Positions 6,841 through 7,705 of a stretch of 7,705 bases of DNA are shown piece after piece (the stretch's first letter is position 1; each line of letters begins with the position of its first letter). A program made the position numbers and the translations under genes. The stretch is from Acidobacteriaceae bacterium (lineage in GTDB: Bacteria; Acidobacteriota; Terriglobia; Terriglobales; SbA1), in NCBI GenBank assembly GCA_019237515.1, contig JAFAGX010000381.1, positions 1 through 7,705 of the forward strand, in the 5' to 3' direction. The notes beneath the pieces were generated by a model, which saw nothing but the letters and a program-made list of their open reading frames with translations, was not told the DNA's origin and did no database searches.

Positions 6841-6868
6841 TTGCGTGCATCCGCAGCATGGCAATAAT
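6841..6868 (+). promoter_or_regulatory. Possible promoter for the 70-residue protein
   Basis: TTGCGT (6841-6846) and AATAAT (6863-6868) are 16 bp apart, about 40 bp before the start at 6908. The -10 matches the sigma-70 consensus at 5 of 6 positions; the -35 is weak (TTG only). The rest of the 139-bp gap holds nothing else I can identify. Confidence 0.28.
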
Positions 6869-6896
6869 CATTCCTAGTAAGTGGAATTACTTTTCC

Positions 6897-6901
6897 AGGA
6901 G
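6897..6901 (+). promoter_or_regulatory. Ribosome binding site of the 70-residue protein
   Basis: AGGAG with a 6-base spacer before ATG 6908. This is one of the best Shine-Dalgarno sequences in the window and the main reason to accept this short frame as a gene. Confidence 0.65.
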
Positions 6902-6907
6902 TAAACA

Positions 6908-7120
6908 ATGCAGAACCCTCCCCAAATTGAAAAGAATGTCTCTGATGCCAGCTGGTTGCTGGAGCAGTTTGCGCGCATGCAGGATTCGGTTAGGCGCGCT
7001 TCAACAAAAAACGCCCTGATGGATGAAGCCTTTGGCCCTTGGGCAATCGCGAATCGGGTGTGCGATCGTTATCAGATTCCCAAGATCGGTTCGTGGGAAG
7101 TCCAAGCGGTCCAGCTGTGA
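6908..7120 (+). CDS. Small hypothetical protein (70 aa)
   Basis: Not recognised. Start ATG 6908 has AGGAG at ideal spacing. The protein is soluble-looking, with no signal peptide or membrane segment. An N-terminal half rich in charged residues, probably helical (ASWLLEQFARMQDSVRRA), is followed by a more compact aromatic part with FGPWAIANRVCDRYQIPKIG and GSWEVQ, and one cysteine. The mix of Trp, Phe, Tyr and charged residues looks like a real folded small protein. Its stop (7118-7120) directly abuts the stop of the converging membrane-protein gene, so the two share no intergenic DNA. It may be transcribed alone, since a weak promoter candidate and a hairpin separate it from htrA. Confidence 0.7.
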   Translation: MQNPPQIEKNVSDASWLLEQFARMQDSVRRASTKNALMDEAFGPWAIANRVCDRYQIPKIGSWEVQAVQL

Positions 7121-7705
7121 TCAGAAGGCGCCGCCGCCGCCGCCGCCAAAGCCACCGCCGGAAAAACCACCGCCGCTGCTGAAGCCTCCGCCGCTCCAGC
7201 CGGAACCGGTGGAACTTGCTCGTGGAGCGGAAACGAAGACCTGGTGCATGTCTGCGGCCATGCTGTTCATGGAACTGGAGAAGAGAATCGGGTTGAATCC
7301 AGGGCCATAACCGTAGCCCACCGGCCCAACGTACCAGCCCGGTGGATCTTTGATAATGCCCGCGAATGCCTGCGCCCAATGGTGCTCCACGCCCAACGCC
7401 ATTGCGTAGGGTAGGTATTTTTCGAAAGTGTCCGGCGGCATTCGCTGTAAGCGGTCCTTGTCAACCCGGTTCATGAATTCCTGAAATCCAAGGATCGAGA
7501 CTTGCGTGCGGGCCCCCTGCAATGTTTTCGCGGTCATCTGGCGGGCGAACAACCACCAGATGACCGCAGAAATGACGCCGCAGACAATCAGCAGCGAAAC
7601 CGAACTGAAAACGTCTTTGTGCCACAAGAACTGAAGCAGCAGGAATGGCGCCACAATGATAAGAATCCCAACGAAGTTGTACCCGTTTGCAGATTCCGGA
7701 TCAAC
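7121..7705 (-). CDS. DUF2207-type membrane protein, C-terminal part (gene runs off the right edge)
   Basis: 194 C-terminal residues of a membrane protein whose start lies beyond the window. The frame is open to the last base with no in-frame ATG, so the GTG at 7654 is unlikely to be the start. Two adjacent hydrophobic segments (about residues 9-25 with FVGILIIVAPFLLLQFL, and 34-55 with SLLIVCGVISAVIWWLF) are followed by a cytoplasmic-type region with GFQEFMNRVDKDRLQRMPP and FEKYLPYAMALGVEHHWAQAF. A Ser/Gly-rich tail ends in six glycines and AF. This FEKYLPYA-ALGVE block plus Gly-rich end is typical of DUF2207 family proteins, whose N-terminal extracytoplasmic domain would be off the window. 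Their role is unknown; in other genomes they often sit near lemA. Family members are usually about 550-650 residues, so roughly two thirds is missing. Confidence 0.85.
   Translation of the reverse strand, partial: VDPESANGYNFVGILIIVAPFLLLQFLWHKDVFSSVSLLIVCGVISAVIWWLFARQMTAKTLQGARTQVSILGFQEFMNRVDKDRLQRMPPDTFEKYLPYAMALGVEHHWAQAFAGIIKDPPGWYVGPVGYGYGPGFNPILFSSSMNSMAADMHQVFVSAPRASSTGSGWSGGGFSSGGGFSGGGFGGGGGGAF
7130..7147. repeat. GCC trinucleotide repeat coding for the polyglycine end
   Basis: Six tandem GCC units (GGC on the minus strand) encode six consecutive glycines at the C-terminus of the DUF2207-type protein. Further Gly-coding GCC/ACC triplets continue irregularly to about 7200. Such tracts can vary in unit number by slippage; being a multiple of three, changes would keep the frame. 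Confidence 0.8.

Noticed and set aside
7130..7147. CRISPR or mobile-element repeat
   Set aside because: It is a simple coding trinucleotide tract. No spacer-repeat pattern, terminal inverted repeats or transposase was seen anywhere in the window.
7023..7310. Plus-strand proline-rich frame opposite the DUF2207-type gene
   Set aside because: The proline run is just the reverse of the Gly-coding GCC tract. The minus-strand frame has the family motifs.

Overview
The window looks like ordinary chromosomal sequence from a moderately GC-rich soil-type bacterium. The mix of genes suggests the Acidobacteriota (a Terriglobia/Koribacter-like lineage): a secreted M28 peptidase with a PA domain, a PilZ protein beside a NarL-type regulator, a two-PDZ HtrA protease, and a DUF2207 membrane protein. 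That placement is inference from gene style, because no rRNA or other phylogenetic marker is present. No mobile element, CRISPR array, tRNA or rRNA was seen.

Layout, left to right. (1) A 5'-truncated L-glutamate gamma-semialdehyde dehydrogenase gene (proline/arginine catabolism) enters from the left edge, followed 8 bp later by a possible 85-residue helical protein of unknown function. (2) A secreted M28-family zinc aminopeptidase-like gene with its own ribosome binding site ends at a strong symmetrical hairpin. That hairpin can terminate both it and the converging gene from the right. (3) Two minus-strand genes, PilZ then a LuxR/NarL-type regulator, probably form one transcript from a good sigma-70-like promoter at about 4320-4348. 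The regulator's receiver domain has lost its phosphoacceptor aspartate. (4) Two plus-strand genes follow, an Asp/Glu-racemase-like protein lacking both catalytic cysteines and, 54 bp on, a secreted or periplasmic HtrA/Deg serine protease with two PDZ domains. (5) A 70-residue orphan protein with a strong ribosome binding site converges on the 3' end of a minus-strand DUF2207-type membrane protein, which runs off the right edge. Their stop codons abut in one TGATCA palindrome.

The genes do not form an obvious single pathway. Three themes can be read: amino acid turnover (dehydrogenase, peptidase, racemase-like protein), envelope proteolysis (M28, HtrA), and signalling (PilZ plus atypical regulator). 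I found no convincing new multi-gene system. The points most worth a second look are the aspartate-less receiver next to a canonical c-di-GMP-binding PilZ gene, the repeat inside the PilZ promoter, and the cysteine-less racemase paralogue.
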